The notes beneath the pieces were generated by a model. It worked only from the letters and a program-made list of their open reading frames with translations, made no database searches and had not been told where the DNA came from. A stretch of 64,000 bases of DNA from Ideonella sp. (GTDB lineage Bacteria > Pseudomonadota > Gammaproteobacteria > Burkholderiales > Burkholderiaceae_C): contig JABTUY010000001.1 in the NCBI GenBank assembly GCA_015075165.1, positions 434,001-498,000 on the forward strand, in the 5' to 3' direction. The position numbers were made by a program, and so were the translations under genes. Shown here piece after piece: positions 8,904-16,511 of this stretch. Within the stretch, counting starts at the first letter, position 1, and every line of letters starts with the position of its first letter.

Positions 8904-9311
8904 CTACTGCGGCGCGCAGGCCCCCAACCACTTGCCCTGCGACTTGACGCCGCCGCTGTGCGTGGTCTCGTAGCGGTCGCCGTGGTAGGTGGTGGTGCCG
9001 ACGTTCTCCTTGCCGTTGGCGCAGACTGATCTCACGGTCACCTGCTGCCCGTCGATCTTGACGTCGAGCACCTTGCAGCCGGCCTTGGCGTTGTGCGGCT
9101 CGCTGTAGGCCTTGATCGACGCCGCATCGCCGTTGATCGCGTCGGCATCGGCCTGCGTCAGGCACATCGGCCGCACCAGGGTGCGGCCGGCGATCTCCAT
9201 GCTCACCTGCCACTGCCCCGCGCGCACCCGCTGGGCGGCGTGCGCCGGCAGCGCCAACACGGCCGTCGAGCAAATCGTCAGGCAGGCCCACAGCGTGCGT
9301 GTCGAAGCCAT
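8904..9311 (-). CDS. DUF3617 family exported protein
   Basis: A 135-residue protein with a clear signal peptide (MASTRTLWACLTICSTAVLA then ALPAHA-A). The mature part begins with RAGQWQVSMEIAGR and contains MCLTQADAD, GCKVLDVKIDG and TTTYHGDRYETTHSG, all typical of DUF3617 periplasmic proteins of proteobacteria. Cysteines at C50 (MCLT), GCKV, SVCANG and GACAPQ probably pair in disulfides. Function is unknown in the family. The gene starts 105 bp from the divergent M6 protease gene, so the two share an upstream region. Confidence 0.8.
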   Translation of the reverse strand: MASTRTLWACLTICSTAVLALPAHAAQRVRAGQWQVSMEIAGRTLVRPMCLTQADADAINGDAASIKAYSEPHNAKAGCKVLDVKIDGQQVTVRSVCANGKENVGTTTYHGDRYETTHSGGVKSQGKWLGACAPQ

Positions 9312-9415
9312 CGTGGCACCCCTTGCTTGAAGTGAAGCGAGCGCTCGAGCTTAGAACACAATGCCACGCGGAGGGGGTGCAACGCGCGCCGCATACGACG
9401 ACGCAGGGAGCACCG

Positions 9416-10807
9416 ATGGCCACTCGCACACCCCACCACGCCGATGGCCCCACCACCTGCCGCCCGACGGCTGCGGTGCTGCGCGACATTCAGCGCGCCG
9501 TCAGAAAAAGCCACGTGCTGTCGCCGGCCGACCTGCGCCTGGCGGCCTACATGGGCCTGGTGGCCGCCGATGGACAGCGGCCACTCGGCTTCAACGACGG
9601 CGTGTTCTATCCGCCATCAGCGCTGCCGCTGGCCAGCGCGCCGGCCAACCGGCCGCTGCGCGCGGCCCGCATGGCGCGCGCCACGAAGCCCAGGAAGCGC
9701 CGGCTGCACGCGCTGGCGCTGCTGGTCGACTTCGCCGACAACCCGGGCCGCCGCCCGGCGGCGGAGTTCCAGCGGATGCTGTTCGATCCCGACAACGCCG
9801 ACTCGATGACGCGCCTGTACCGCGACATGTCTTACGGCCTGCTCGAGCTGACCGGCGAGGTGATCGGCTATCTGCGCGCGCCGAACCCGTATGCGCACTA
9901 CACCGCCGGCGAGAGCGGCACCGGCAACGACTACCCGCACAACACGCCGGGCCTGCTGTTCGACGCGCTCACCGCGTTCTGCAAGACCGACAACCTCGCG
10001 CGCTTCGACAGCGACGGCGACGGCTTCGTCGACGGCATCTTCCTGATCCACGCCGGCGGCGGCGCCGAGGCCGAGCCCGACCCGAACCGGCGCAAGCACA
10101 TGATCTGGTCGCACAAGTGGACGCTGCCGCGCGCGTTCGAGAACCGCGGCGTCAAGGTGTTCGCGTACTCCACCGAGCCCGAAGACGGCCGCGTCGGCGT
10201 GTTCGCGCACGAGTTCGGCCACGTGCTCGGGCTGCCCGACCTGTACGACACCTCGTACCGCTCGGAAGGCGTCGGCAACTGGTGCCTGATGGGCGGCGGC
10301 TCGTGGGGCGGCGGCGGCTCCAAGCCCACGCGCCTGTCGTGCTGGTGCCTGGCCAAGCTCGGCTGGATCAAGCCGCTGCTGGCCAAGTCGGCCCCCTACA
10401 CGCTCGACACGCTGGAGCGCGACGCCGGCGCGTGCCTGCGCGTGTGGATCGGCGGCAAGGCCAGCGGGCCCGAGTACTTTCTGCTCGAGAACAAGCAGGC
10501 CACCGGGCGCGACCGGTCGCTGCCCGGCTCGGGCCTGGCGGTGTGGCACATCGACGAGGCGCGCTCCGACAACACCAACCCACTGGCCTACAAGGTGGGC
10601 CTGATGCAGGCCGACGGCAGGCGCGACCTCGAGCTGGCGAGGAACGCCGGCGACCGCGGCGACGTCTACCCGGGCAGCGCGCGCAAGAAGACGTTCAACG
10701 ACAAGACCAAGCCATCGTCGCGCGCGCACGATGGCAGCTCGACCGGCGTCGCGCTGAGCGCGATCTCGGTCGCGAGCCGCAAGGTGAAGGTGACGGTCAA
10801 GCGCTGA
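9416..10807 (+). CDS. M6-family metalloprotease domain protein
   Basis: A 463-residue protein with the zinc motif HEFGHVLGLPD (His265, Glu266, His269, Asp275), the HExxHxxGxxD pattern of the M6 (immune inhibitor A-like) proteases. Supporting M6 features are RDMSYGLLELTGEVIGYLRAP, FDSDGDGFVDGIFLIHAGGG (also a calcium-binding look) and LAVWHIDE. The start at 9416 follows GGGAG at 9406; an in-frame start at 9299 would overlap the divergent gene. Unlike most M6 enzymes, no signal peptide is visible with this start, only a polar, Thr/His-rich N-terminus. Secretion by another route, or an intracellular role, is open. Confidence 0.85.
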   Translation: MATRTPHHADGPTTCRPTAAVLRDIQRAVRKSHVLSPADLRLAAYMGLVAADGQRPLGFNDGVFYPPSALPLASAPANRPLRAARMARATKPRKRRLHALALLVDFADNPGRRPAAEFQRMLFDPDNADSMTRLYRDMSYGLLELTGEVIGYLRAPNPYAHYTAGESGTGNDYPHNTPGLLFDALTAFCKTDNLARFDSDGDGFVDGIFLIHAGGGAEAEPDPNRRKHMIWSHKWTLPRAFENRGVKVFAYSTEPEDGRVGVFAHEFGHVLGLPDLYDTSYRSEGVGNWCLMGGGSWGGGGSKPTRLSCWCLAKLGWIKPLLAKSAPYTLDTLERDAGACLRVWIGGKASGPEYFLLENKQATGRDRSLPGSGLAVWHIDEARSDNTNPLAYKVGLMQADGRRDLELARNAGDRGDVYPGSARKKTFNDKTKPSSRAHDGSSTGVALSAISVASRKVKVTVKR

Positions 10808-10816
10808 GCGTTGCGC

Positions 10817-10835
10817 GCGCGGCGGGCCGCCGCGC
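10817..10835. terminator. possible bidirectional terminator hairpin
   Basis: Between the convergent M6 protease gene and the 98-residue ORF lies a near-perfect palindrome: GCGCGGCGG, one central G, then CCGCCGCGC. It could fold into a very stable stem on either transcript. There is no T-tract, so intrinsic termination is uncertain. Confidence 0.35.
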
Positions 10836-10849
10836 AGCACACCGGCGGA

Positions 10850-11146
10850 CTACAGCGCCCGCAGCTTGCGCACGACCACGCGGCCGCCGGTCGGCCCGCC
10901 GAGAAAGCTCAGCTGCACGCGCACGCGGCGCCCGACCAGCGCCCGGACGCCGCCCGGCCGATCGTTCAGCTCGCCGTAGAACGCGCGCAGCGGCCGGCCG
11001 GGCTCGGGGCGGATGAAGTCGGCGCGCGGATCGGCGGTCTCGTTCGCAGCCACTTCGATCTCGACCTCGCCACCGAAACCATCGGCCGCTGGGTGGCAAC
11101 TGCGCAGCACGCCGGTGACGGTGGTGGCGTTGGGGGCGGTCTTCAT
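10850..11146 (-). CDS. hypothetical protein, 98 residues
   Basis: A 98-residue unknown protein with ATG start at 11146. The sequence is strand-rich (VTGVLRSCHPAADGFGGEVE, RRVRVQLSFLGGPTGGRVVV) and could be a small beta barrel. No signal peptide or membrane segment is seen. It lies 38 bp beyond the start side of the Crp/Fnr gene on the same strand, so it may be downstream in that transcript. I do not recognise the family. Confidence 0.5.
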   Translation of the reverse strand: MKTAPNATTVTGVLRSCHPAADGFGGEVEIEVAANETADPRADFIRPEPGRPLRAFYGELNDRPGGVRALVGRRVRVQLSFLGGPTGGRVVVRKLRAL

Positions 11147-11184
11147 CGTGCGGTGATGGTACGCGCGAGGGCCGTGCGCGGTGC

Positions 11185-11922
11185 TCAGCCGTCGGCGCGC
11201 GGCGTCCGCTGGACCTTCGCATCGACCGACAGGCCTTGCCCGGCAGCGATCGCTTCGAGCACGGCGCGTCGGTGCACGACGTAGAAGCCGTCGTGGTGGC
11301 TCAGGTCGCCGGCGGCGAGCAGCGATGCGAGCGCGCGGTTCACGTTCTCGCGCGTCGCGCCCACGATGGAGCCCAGCGTGGCCTGCGACAGCCTCACCGG
11401 GATCAGCAGGCCTTTGCCGGTGGCCTCGCTGTGCGCCACGGCCAGGCGGAGCAAGGCCTGCGCGACCCGCGCGCGGATCTCTTCGTACGCCACGCCGACC
11501 AGCGCCTGCCCCACGTCGCGCGTCAACGCGCTCAGATGCTCGAGCATCCGGCGCATGGCGGTCGGGTTGTGTGTGAAGAACGCCAGCATGGGCTCGCGCT
11601 GGATCTTCACGACCTCGCTGGGCACCATGGCCTCGGCGCTGGCGCTGCGCCGGCCGCTGGGGTCGAACACACCCACCTGCCCGAACAGGTCCCCGGGCAG
11701 TGCGAGCGTGAAGATCAGCTCGGCACCGTCGCGGCCCACCGCGTATTGCTTGAGCTGGCCCTCGGCCACGACGAACAGCGCGTCGGCAGGGTCGCCCTGT
11801 GCGAACGCGAGCTGGCCCGGCGCCAGGCGCAGCGTGTGCATCGCCGGCAGCAGCGCGTCGATGCGCTCGCGCGGGAGCTCTCCGAAGACGGTGGTCTGCA
11901 GCAGCGCATCGATCGGCGTCAC
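11185..11922 (-). CDS. Crp/Fnr family transcriptional regulator
   Basis: A 245-residue regulator. The N-terminal cNMP-type beta roll (FAQGDPADALFVVAEGQLKQ, LALPGDLFGQVGVFDPSGRR) precedes a C-terminal winged helix-turn-helix (VRLSQATLGSIVGATRENVNRALASL). No Fnr-type cysteine cluster is visible, so it is more like Crp-type sensors of small ligands; the ligand is unknown. Start is GTG at 11922. The stop of the neighbouring FAD oxidase lies 25 bp upstream on the same strand, so the regulator may be cotranscribed with it. Confidence 0.85.
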   Translation of the reverse strand: MTPIDALLQTTVFGELPRERIDALLPAMHTLRLAPGQLAFAQGDPADALFVVAEGQLKQYAVGRDGAELIFTLALPGDLFGQVGVFDPSGRRSASAEAMVPSEVVKIQREPMLAFFTHNPTAMRRMLEHLSALTRDVGQALVGVAYEEIRARVAQALLRLAVAHSEATGKGLLIPVRLSQATLGSIVGATRENVNRALASLLAAGDLSHHDGFYVVHRRAVLEAIAAGQGLSVDAKVQRTPRADG

Positions 11923-11947
11923 GCCGCGACGATACGCGTTCTAGGGC

Positions 11948-13327
11948 CTAGTCCGGCGCCGGCACGATGTTCTGGTTGGATCGGAACAGGTTGTCGGGGT
12001 CGTACACGCGCTTCAGCGCGGCGAGCCGGCGGTACTTGGCGTCGCCGAACGCGGCGCGCACGCGGCCGCCATCGGCATCGCTGATGAAGTTGAGCGACAC
12101 ATGGCCGGCGGCCCAGGGCGCGAGCGCGCGCTCGGTATCCTTCACCCAGGCGATGTGGCGCGCATCGTCGCCGCCCTCCCAGTTGCCGTAGCAGTGCGCC
12201 TGCCACGGCGCGTTGCGCCCACCGAGCGGCGTGGCCTCGTCGGGCACAGCCGCGAGCGCGTGCCCGCCGGGTTGCAGGATGATGTTCGAGAACGGCGACG
12301 TGGCACGGTTCGCGCAGGCGACGATCGTGTCGACCGCATCGTCATCGAGCGCGCGCAGGTTGTCCGAGCGCCAGTACTGCCGACGCCCGGGTGGATTGCC
12401 GGCATCGACGATCGACTGCAGCGCGCAGTACGGCAGCCGCTGCACCAGGTCTGCGGCCGGCGGCACGGCACGGCGCAGGCCATCGAGCAGCACCTGGCCG
12501 CGCGAGGGCTCGCCGAACCACGCCACGATCACGGCGACGGCGGGCAGCAGGCGCAGCGCCTGCGGCACGAATGGCGCGGGTGGGGCCACGAGGAAGACGA
12601 GGCCGCCGCCGAGCTCCGGTGGCGCATCGCGCATCCACTCACGGTAGGCGCGGCACACCCGCACGGCGTCGGCGCGCTCGAACAGCAGCATGCCGCCCAG
12701 CACCTCCGGCCCGATGCGGTGCAGCGCAAGCTCGAACTCCGTGACGACGCCGAAGTTGCCGCCACCACCCTTGAGGCCCCAGAAGAGCTCCGCATGCTCG
12801 GCCGCACTGGCGGTGAGCAGCCGGCCATCGGCCGTGACGACGTCGGCCGCGACCAGGTTGTCGCACGCCAGCCCGTGCAGCCGCTCGAGCCAACCGCTGC
12901 CACTGCCGAGGATGAAACCGGCAATGCCGGTGCTGGTCACGCGCCCGCCGGTGGTGGCCAGACCGAAGGCCTGCGTCTCGCGATCGAGCTCGCCCCAGGT
13001 GAGGCCCGGCTGCGCACGCACGCGCCGCGCCACGGGATCCACGCGCACGCCCTTCATGGGCCCCAGGTCGAGCAGCAGCCCGCTCTCGATGGTGGAGTAG
13101 CCGGCGACCGAGTGGCCACCACCACGCACCGCGAGCGGCAGGCGCGACTCGCGCGCGAACGTGACGGCAGCGATGACGTCGGCGGCGCCCGTCGCGCGTG
13201 CGATGACGCCGGGCCGCCGATCGAACACGGCGTTGAAGGCGGCGCGGGCGGTGTCGTAGCGCGCGCCGTCGGCCGCGGTGAGCAGTTCGCCGCGAAAGCG
13301 CGCGCGCAGCGGTGTGAGGTCGACCAT
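11948..13327 (-). CDS. FAD-linked oxidase, berberine-bridge-enzyme type
   Basis: A 459-residue FAD-binding oxidoreductase of the PCMH fold. The covalent-flavin histidine is in LAVRGGGHSVAGYS (near residue 70). FILGSGSGWLERLHGLACDN corresponds to the second flavin loop, although the cysteine of bicovalent enzymes is not in the usual place. The BBE C-terminal signature is YRRLAALKRVYDPDNLFRSN. Family members oxidise sugars, alkaloids or other alcohols and pass electrons to oxygen; the substrate here is unknown. No signal peptide. It is divergent from the DUF938 methyltransferase gene with 175 bp between them, which contain no further ORF. Confidence 0.88.
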   Translation of the reverse strand: MVDLTPLRARFRGELLTAADGARYDTARAAFNAVFDRRPGVIARATGAADVIAAVTFARESRLPLAVRGGGHSVAGYSTIESGLLLDLGPMKGVRVDPVARRVRAQPGLTWGELDRETQAFGLATTGGRVTSTGIAGFILGSGSGWLERLHGLACDNLVAADVVTADGRLLTASAAEHAELFWGLKGGGGNFGVVTEFELALHRIGPEVLGGMLLFERADAVRVCRAYREWMRDAPPELGGGLVFLVAPPAPFVPQALRLLPAVAVIVAWFGEPSRGQVLLDGLRRAVPPAADLVQRLPYCALQSIVDAGNPPGRRQYWRSDNLRALDDDAVDTIVACANRATSPFSNIILQPGGHALAAVPDEATPLGGRNAPWQAHCYGNWEGGDDARHIAWVKDTERALAPWAAGHVSLNFISDADGGRVRAAFGDAKYRRLAALKRVYDPDNLFRSNQNIVPAPD

Positions 13328-13502
13328 GCGCGGCAGCGTAGGCGCTGCCAGGTCGGCACGCAGTGCTGTGCGTCACAGCTGCAGCGCTGCGCTGCTGACC
13401 GAGGGAGCGAAGCGGCAGGTCGGCATCCGCACCCTCGCCGCGGCGCAGCGTGTTGCGCAGAAGATATCCTGGGCTGGACAGCAACGTTCCTGCGAGGCTG
13501 AA

Positions 13503-14147
13503 GTGCAAGATCCCACGCCACGGATTCCCGGTGACGATCACGCGCGGCGCAGGCATGCGCCGGCCACCTTGCGCAACCGCGAGCCGATCGCCCGGGTGCT
13601 GCGCGAGCAGTTGCCGGTCAGCGGCAAGGTGCTCGAAGTGGCGAGCGGATCGGGCGAGCACTGCGCCTTCTTCGCCGGGCTCTTCCCGGGCCTTGTCTGG
13701 CAGCCGACCGATCCCGACCCGGATGCGCTCGGCTCGATCGCCGGCTGGTGCGCGGGGCTCGCCAACGTCTTGCCGCCGCTCGCGCTCGACGCCACGGCCG
13801 CCGATTGGCCGGTGGCTGCCGCCGATGCGGTGCTGTGCATCAACATGGCGCACATCAGCCCGTGGCAGGCGACGCTCGGGCTGGTCACCGGGGCCGGACG
13901 GCTGCTGGCCGACGGCGCGCCACTGATCCTCTACGGCCCGTGGCGCCGCGCGGGCGTGCAGACCGCACCGTCGAACGAAGCGTTCGACGCATCGCTGAAG
14001 GCACGCGATCCGCGCTGGGGGCTGCGGCGGGTGGAGGATCTCGACGCCGCCGCCGGCGCGCGCGGCTTTGCACGCACGCGGCTGATCGAGATGCCGGCAA
14101 ACAACGTGGTGCTGGTCTATCGCCGCGCGCGCAGCGTCTCGCGGTGA
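13503..14147 (+). CDS. DUF938 family SAM-dependent methyltransferase-like protein
   Basis: A 214-residue protein of the DUF938 family, a class I methyltransferase fold. The SAM-binding motif is VLEVASGSGEHCAFFA; WQPTDPDP marks the acidic end of strand 2, and INMAHISPW and LILYGPWRRAG are family hallmarks. The start is GTG at 13503 with a weak GAGG upstream. The frame is open further 5', but the region overlaps the divergent gene and does not resemble the family. The substrate is unknown for the family. Confidence 0.85.
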   Translation: MQDPTPRIPGDDHARRRHAPATLRNREPIARVLREQLPVSGKVLEVASGSGEHCAFFAGLFPGLVWQPTDPDPDALGSIAGWCAGLANVLPPLALDATAADWPVAAADAVLCINMAHISPWQATLGLVTGAGRLLADGAPLILYGPWRRAGVQTAPSNEAFDASLKARDPRWGLRRVEDLDAAAGARGFARTRLIEMPANNVVLVYRRARSVSR

Positions 14148-14273
14148 GTCATGCCTTGGCCCTGGGCCTGAAGATGTGGATCGCTTCGCCGCGCGCGAGC
14201 ATCGCCACGAACTGCGCGGTGCGCCGGACACGAAGGCCGGGGGGACGGCCCGACCCGGATGGCGGCCAACGTG

Positions 14274-15146
14274 CTACTCGACCTTCTGCGCCGGCACCCG
14301 CACCGCCGCCGCCACATCGAGCTGCGCCTCGCCGCGCGCGATGCCCTCGTCGAGCAGCCTGGCCAGCGCCGGCATCATCGCCAGCGCCTGGCCGCCGCGC
14401 GCAGCCTCTTCGATCATCAGCCGCACGTCCTTGCGCGCCATCGACATCTCGAACGACGCCGGCTGCCACTGCCCGGCCGAGATGCGCCTGGCGCGCTGCA
14501 CTAGCGTCAGCCCGGGGTTGAAGTGCTCGAACAGGCCGAATGCGTCGTCCATGCCGATGCCCACCGACGCGGCCAGCCGGCCGACGTCGCCCAGCACACC
14601 CAGGATGCCCAGCAGCGTGAGGTTGCCGAACAGCTTGAACGCCGCCGCGCGCTCGGGCTGCGGGCCCAGGTAGATCACCTTGCCGGTCATCGGCTCGAGC
14701 GCGCCACGCAGCGCATCGTGCCGCGCTGGGTCGCCCGAAACCAGCATCCACCCGGTGCCATCGACGCAATTGGCCGGCGCCATGAACACCGGCGCGTGCA
14801 CGAAGCGAACGCCGCGCGCGTCCCAGCGCGTCACGCGCTCGGCGGTGGGGCGCACCGCGGTGGTGGTGTGGTCGACGATCCAGGCGCCTGCGGGCAAGGC
14901 ACCGGCCAGCGGCTCGAGCACCGCGTCGACCGACGCATCGTCGGCCAGCGACAAGTGGATGCGCTCGGCGCCGCGCACCGTATCGGCCACGCTGGCGCAG
15001 GCGGTGACGCCGGCGTCGCTGGCGGCCAGTGCCTGCGCCTTGGCCGCGCTGCGGTTCCACGCGCGCACCGTGAGGCCGTTGGCACGCGCGCGCCGGATGA
15101 AGCCGGTGCCCATCAGGCCGGTGCCGAGGAAGGCGATGGTGGTCAT
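14274..15146 (-). CDS. NAD(P)-dependent beta-hydroxyacid dehydrogenase-like protein
   Basis: A 290-residue protein of the 6PGDH/3-hydroxyisobutyrate dehydrogenase superfamily. The N-terminal Rossmann motif is IAFLGTGLMGTGFIRRARAN, and the C-terminal helical domain contains FKLFGNLTLLGILGVLGDVG. The substrate-binding motif usually near 120 (DAPVSGG) is replaced by HAPVFMAPANC, and the catalytic Lys is probably in AAAFKLFGN. Length matches the family. The altered DxPVSGG block suggests a divergent or imine-reductase-like substrate. ATG start at 15146. Downstream there are only about 125 bp before the convergent methyltransferase gene. Confidence 0.8.
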   Translation of the reverse strand: MTTIAFLGTGLMGTGFIRRARANGLTVRAWNRSAAKAQALAASDAGVTACASVADTVRGAERIHLSLADDASVDAVLEPLAGALPAGAWIVDHTTTAVRPTAERVTRWDARGVRFVHAPVFMAPANCVDGTGWMLVSGDPARHDALRGALEPMTGKVIYLGPQPERAAAFKLFGNLTLLGILGVLGDVGRLAASVGIGMDDAFGLFEHFNPGLTLVQRARRISAGQWQPASFEMSMARKDVRLMIEEAARGGQALAMMPALARLLDEGIARGEAQLDVAAAVRVPAQKVE

Positions 15147-15334
15147 GGCGGAGGTTCTGCTCGCTGTGTGTGGTGCGTATCCTCGCACGACAGGGCTCGC
15201 CGCCCGATGACGCCCGATGCACGCTTGCGGCAGAGCCCGAGCGTTCGATCGGCCGGGCGGCAAACCTCCAGTTCGGGATCGCAGGACCGTCGGGCTTTCC
15301 GGGAGAACGTCTCTTCAGCCCGCGGTCGTCGTGC

Positions 15335-15934
15335 TCACACCGTGGCGCTCGCGTCGACGGCACTGGCCGAGTCGCGCTGCCCGGCGCGCGCGCGCCTCGC
15401 AGCCAGGCCCTCGCCGGCATAGCCGAGCGCCAGGGCCAATCCGACGCCGAGCAGCGGCCACACGATGGCCGCCATCACGGCCGGCTTGGCAACCATCAGC
15501 AGCAGCAAGCTCAGGTCCAGGCCGAGCAGCACGTCGGCCGCGATCACGGGAGCACGCGCACGGCGCAAGGCCTCGACCTGCGGCGGGATCGCTCCGTTTC
15601 CCGCGCGCGCTGCGGCCACGCCGAGGCGACGCCCTGACGGGCCGAGCACCTTGCCGGCGAGCACCGAGCTGACGGCCCACGCCGCCACGGCGACCCAGAA
15701 CCACGCCGCACGCCAGAAGCCGGCGCCACCGAGGTACAGGCCCGTGGCGAGCAGCACCATCGCGATCGCCGGATTGGCCAGCGAGATGCGCCGGGCGACC
15801 TCGGCTGCGGCACGCAAGGACGTCAAGTCGGTGGCGCCCAGCATCACCCGGCGCGCGGCGCGCGCCGCAACCGAGCTGCCGATCAGCAGCGTGGCCGCGA
15901 GGATGTGCACGTAGAGGATGAACGAATGTGCCAT
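15335..15934 (-). CDS. integral membrane protein, DUF2269-like
   Basis: A 199-residue protein with four to five hydrophobic helices: FILYVHILAATLLIGSSVA, NPAIAMVLLATGLYLGG, AAWFWVAVAAWAVSSVLAG, VIAADVLLGLDLSLLLLMV and AIVWPLLGVGLALALGYAG. The first helix with a conserved-looking His (YVHIL) resembles DUF2269/CopD-like membrane proteins. AAGGAGAG stands just before the ATG at 15934. Coupled to a small exported protein 22 bp upstream on the same strand. Function unknown. Confidence 0.65.
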   Translation of the reverse strand: MAHSFILYVHILAATLLIGSSVAARAARRVMLGATDLTSLRAAAEVARRISLANPAIAMVLLATGLYLGGAGFWRAAWFWVAVAAWAVSSVLAGKVLGPSGRRLGVAAARAGNGAIPPQVEALRRARAPVIAADVLLGLDLSLLLLMVAKPAVMAAIVWPLLGVGLALALGYAGEGLAARRARAGQRDSASAVDASATV

Positions 15935-15956
15935 CGCAGTCTCTCCTTCGTATCGG

Positions 15957-16358
15957 TCACAGCGGTGCGGGCTGCGGCCGCACTGCCAGCGTGATCTGAT
16001 GGCTGCGCAGCAGCGGCCACACCACGGCGGCGATCAACGGGTCGACTGCTGCGCCGGCCGGCAGCGCCGGCGTGGCCCAGTTCGGCTCGTGATCGAGCAT
16101 GCGGGCGAAGCTGGCGGCGACGGGATCGGCGAGTTGCCCGGGCCAGGTGCCGTTGCGCGACGGGGCGACCGGCGCCGCAACTGGTGGATCGGCGGGCTCG
16201 CGCAAGGCGACCGCTCGGGCGGCCGCGACGGGGCCGTGCGACAGCATGCGGTCGAAGCTCGCGCGCACCGGGTCGGAGGCCATGCCGGGCGCGCTCGCCA
16301 GCAGCATCGTGAATGCGACCGCGGCGGACCATACGGATGATTGCAGAGGTACGGACAT
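15957..16358 (-). CDS. small exported protein with internal duplication
   Basis: A 133-residue protein with a signal peptide (hydrophobic VWSAAVAFTMLLASAPGMA, cleavage near residue 28). The mature part contains two copies of one motif: DPVRASFDRMLSHGP and DPVAASFARMLDHEP, separated by a proline/alanine-rich linker. The duplicated motif hints at a repeated binding element. I do not recognise a named domain. The gene likely forms an operon with the downstream membrane protein. Confidence 0.6.
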   Translation of the reverse strand: MSVPLQSSVWSAAVAFTMLLASAPGMASDPVRASFDRMLSHGPVAAARAVALREPADPPVAAPVAPSRNGTWPGQLADPVAASFARMLDHEPNWATPALPAGAAVDPLIAAVVWPLLRSHQITLAVRPQPAPL

Positions 16359-16511
16359 TTCGCGTCTCCTTGCTGATTGCGTGGTCGATCGGGGATGACG
16401 CCATCGTGCCGCGCCGACGTATCAACGGCGTTGCCCGGCGCGCGCTGTCGTGTTTCATTTGTTGGGCCGGCCGTACGCGGAGCCGCGCCGGCCGGCTGCT
16501 TGCGGGGCTGC

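Noticed and set aside
14149-14273. Possible small gene on the minus strand after the 6PGDH-like gene
   Set aside because: Only a short frame ending in RPRAKA is visible, with no convincing start or ribosome site.
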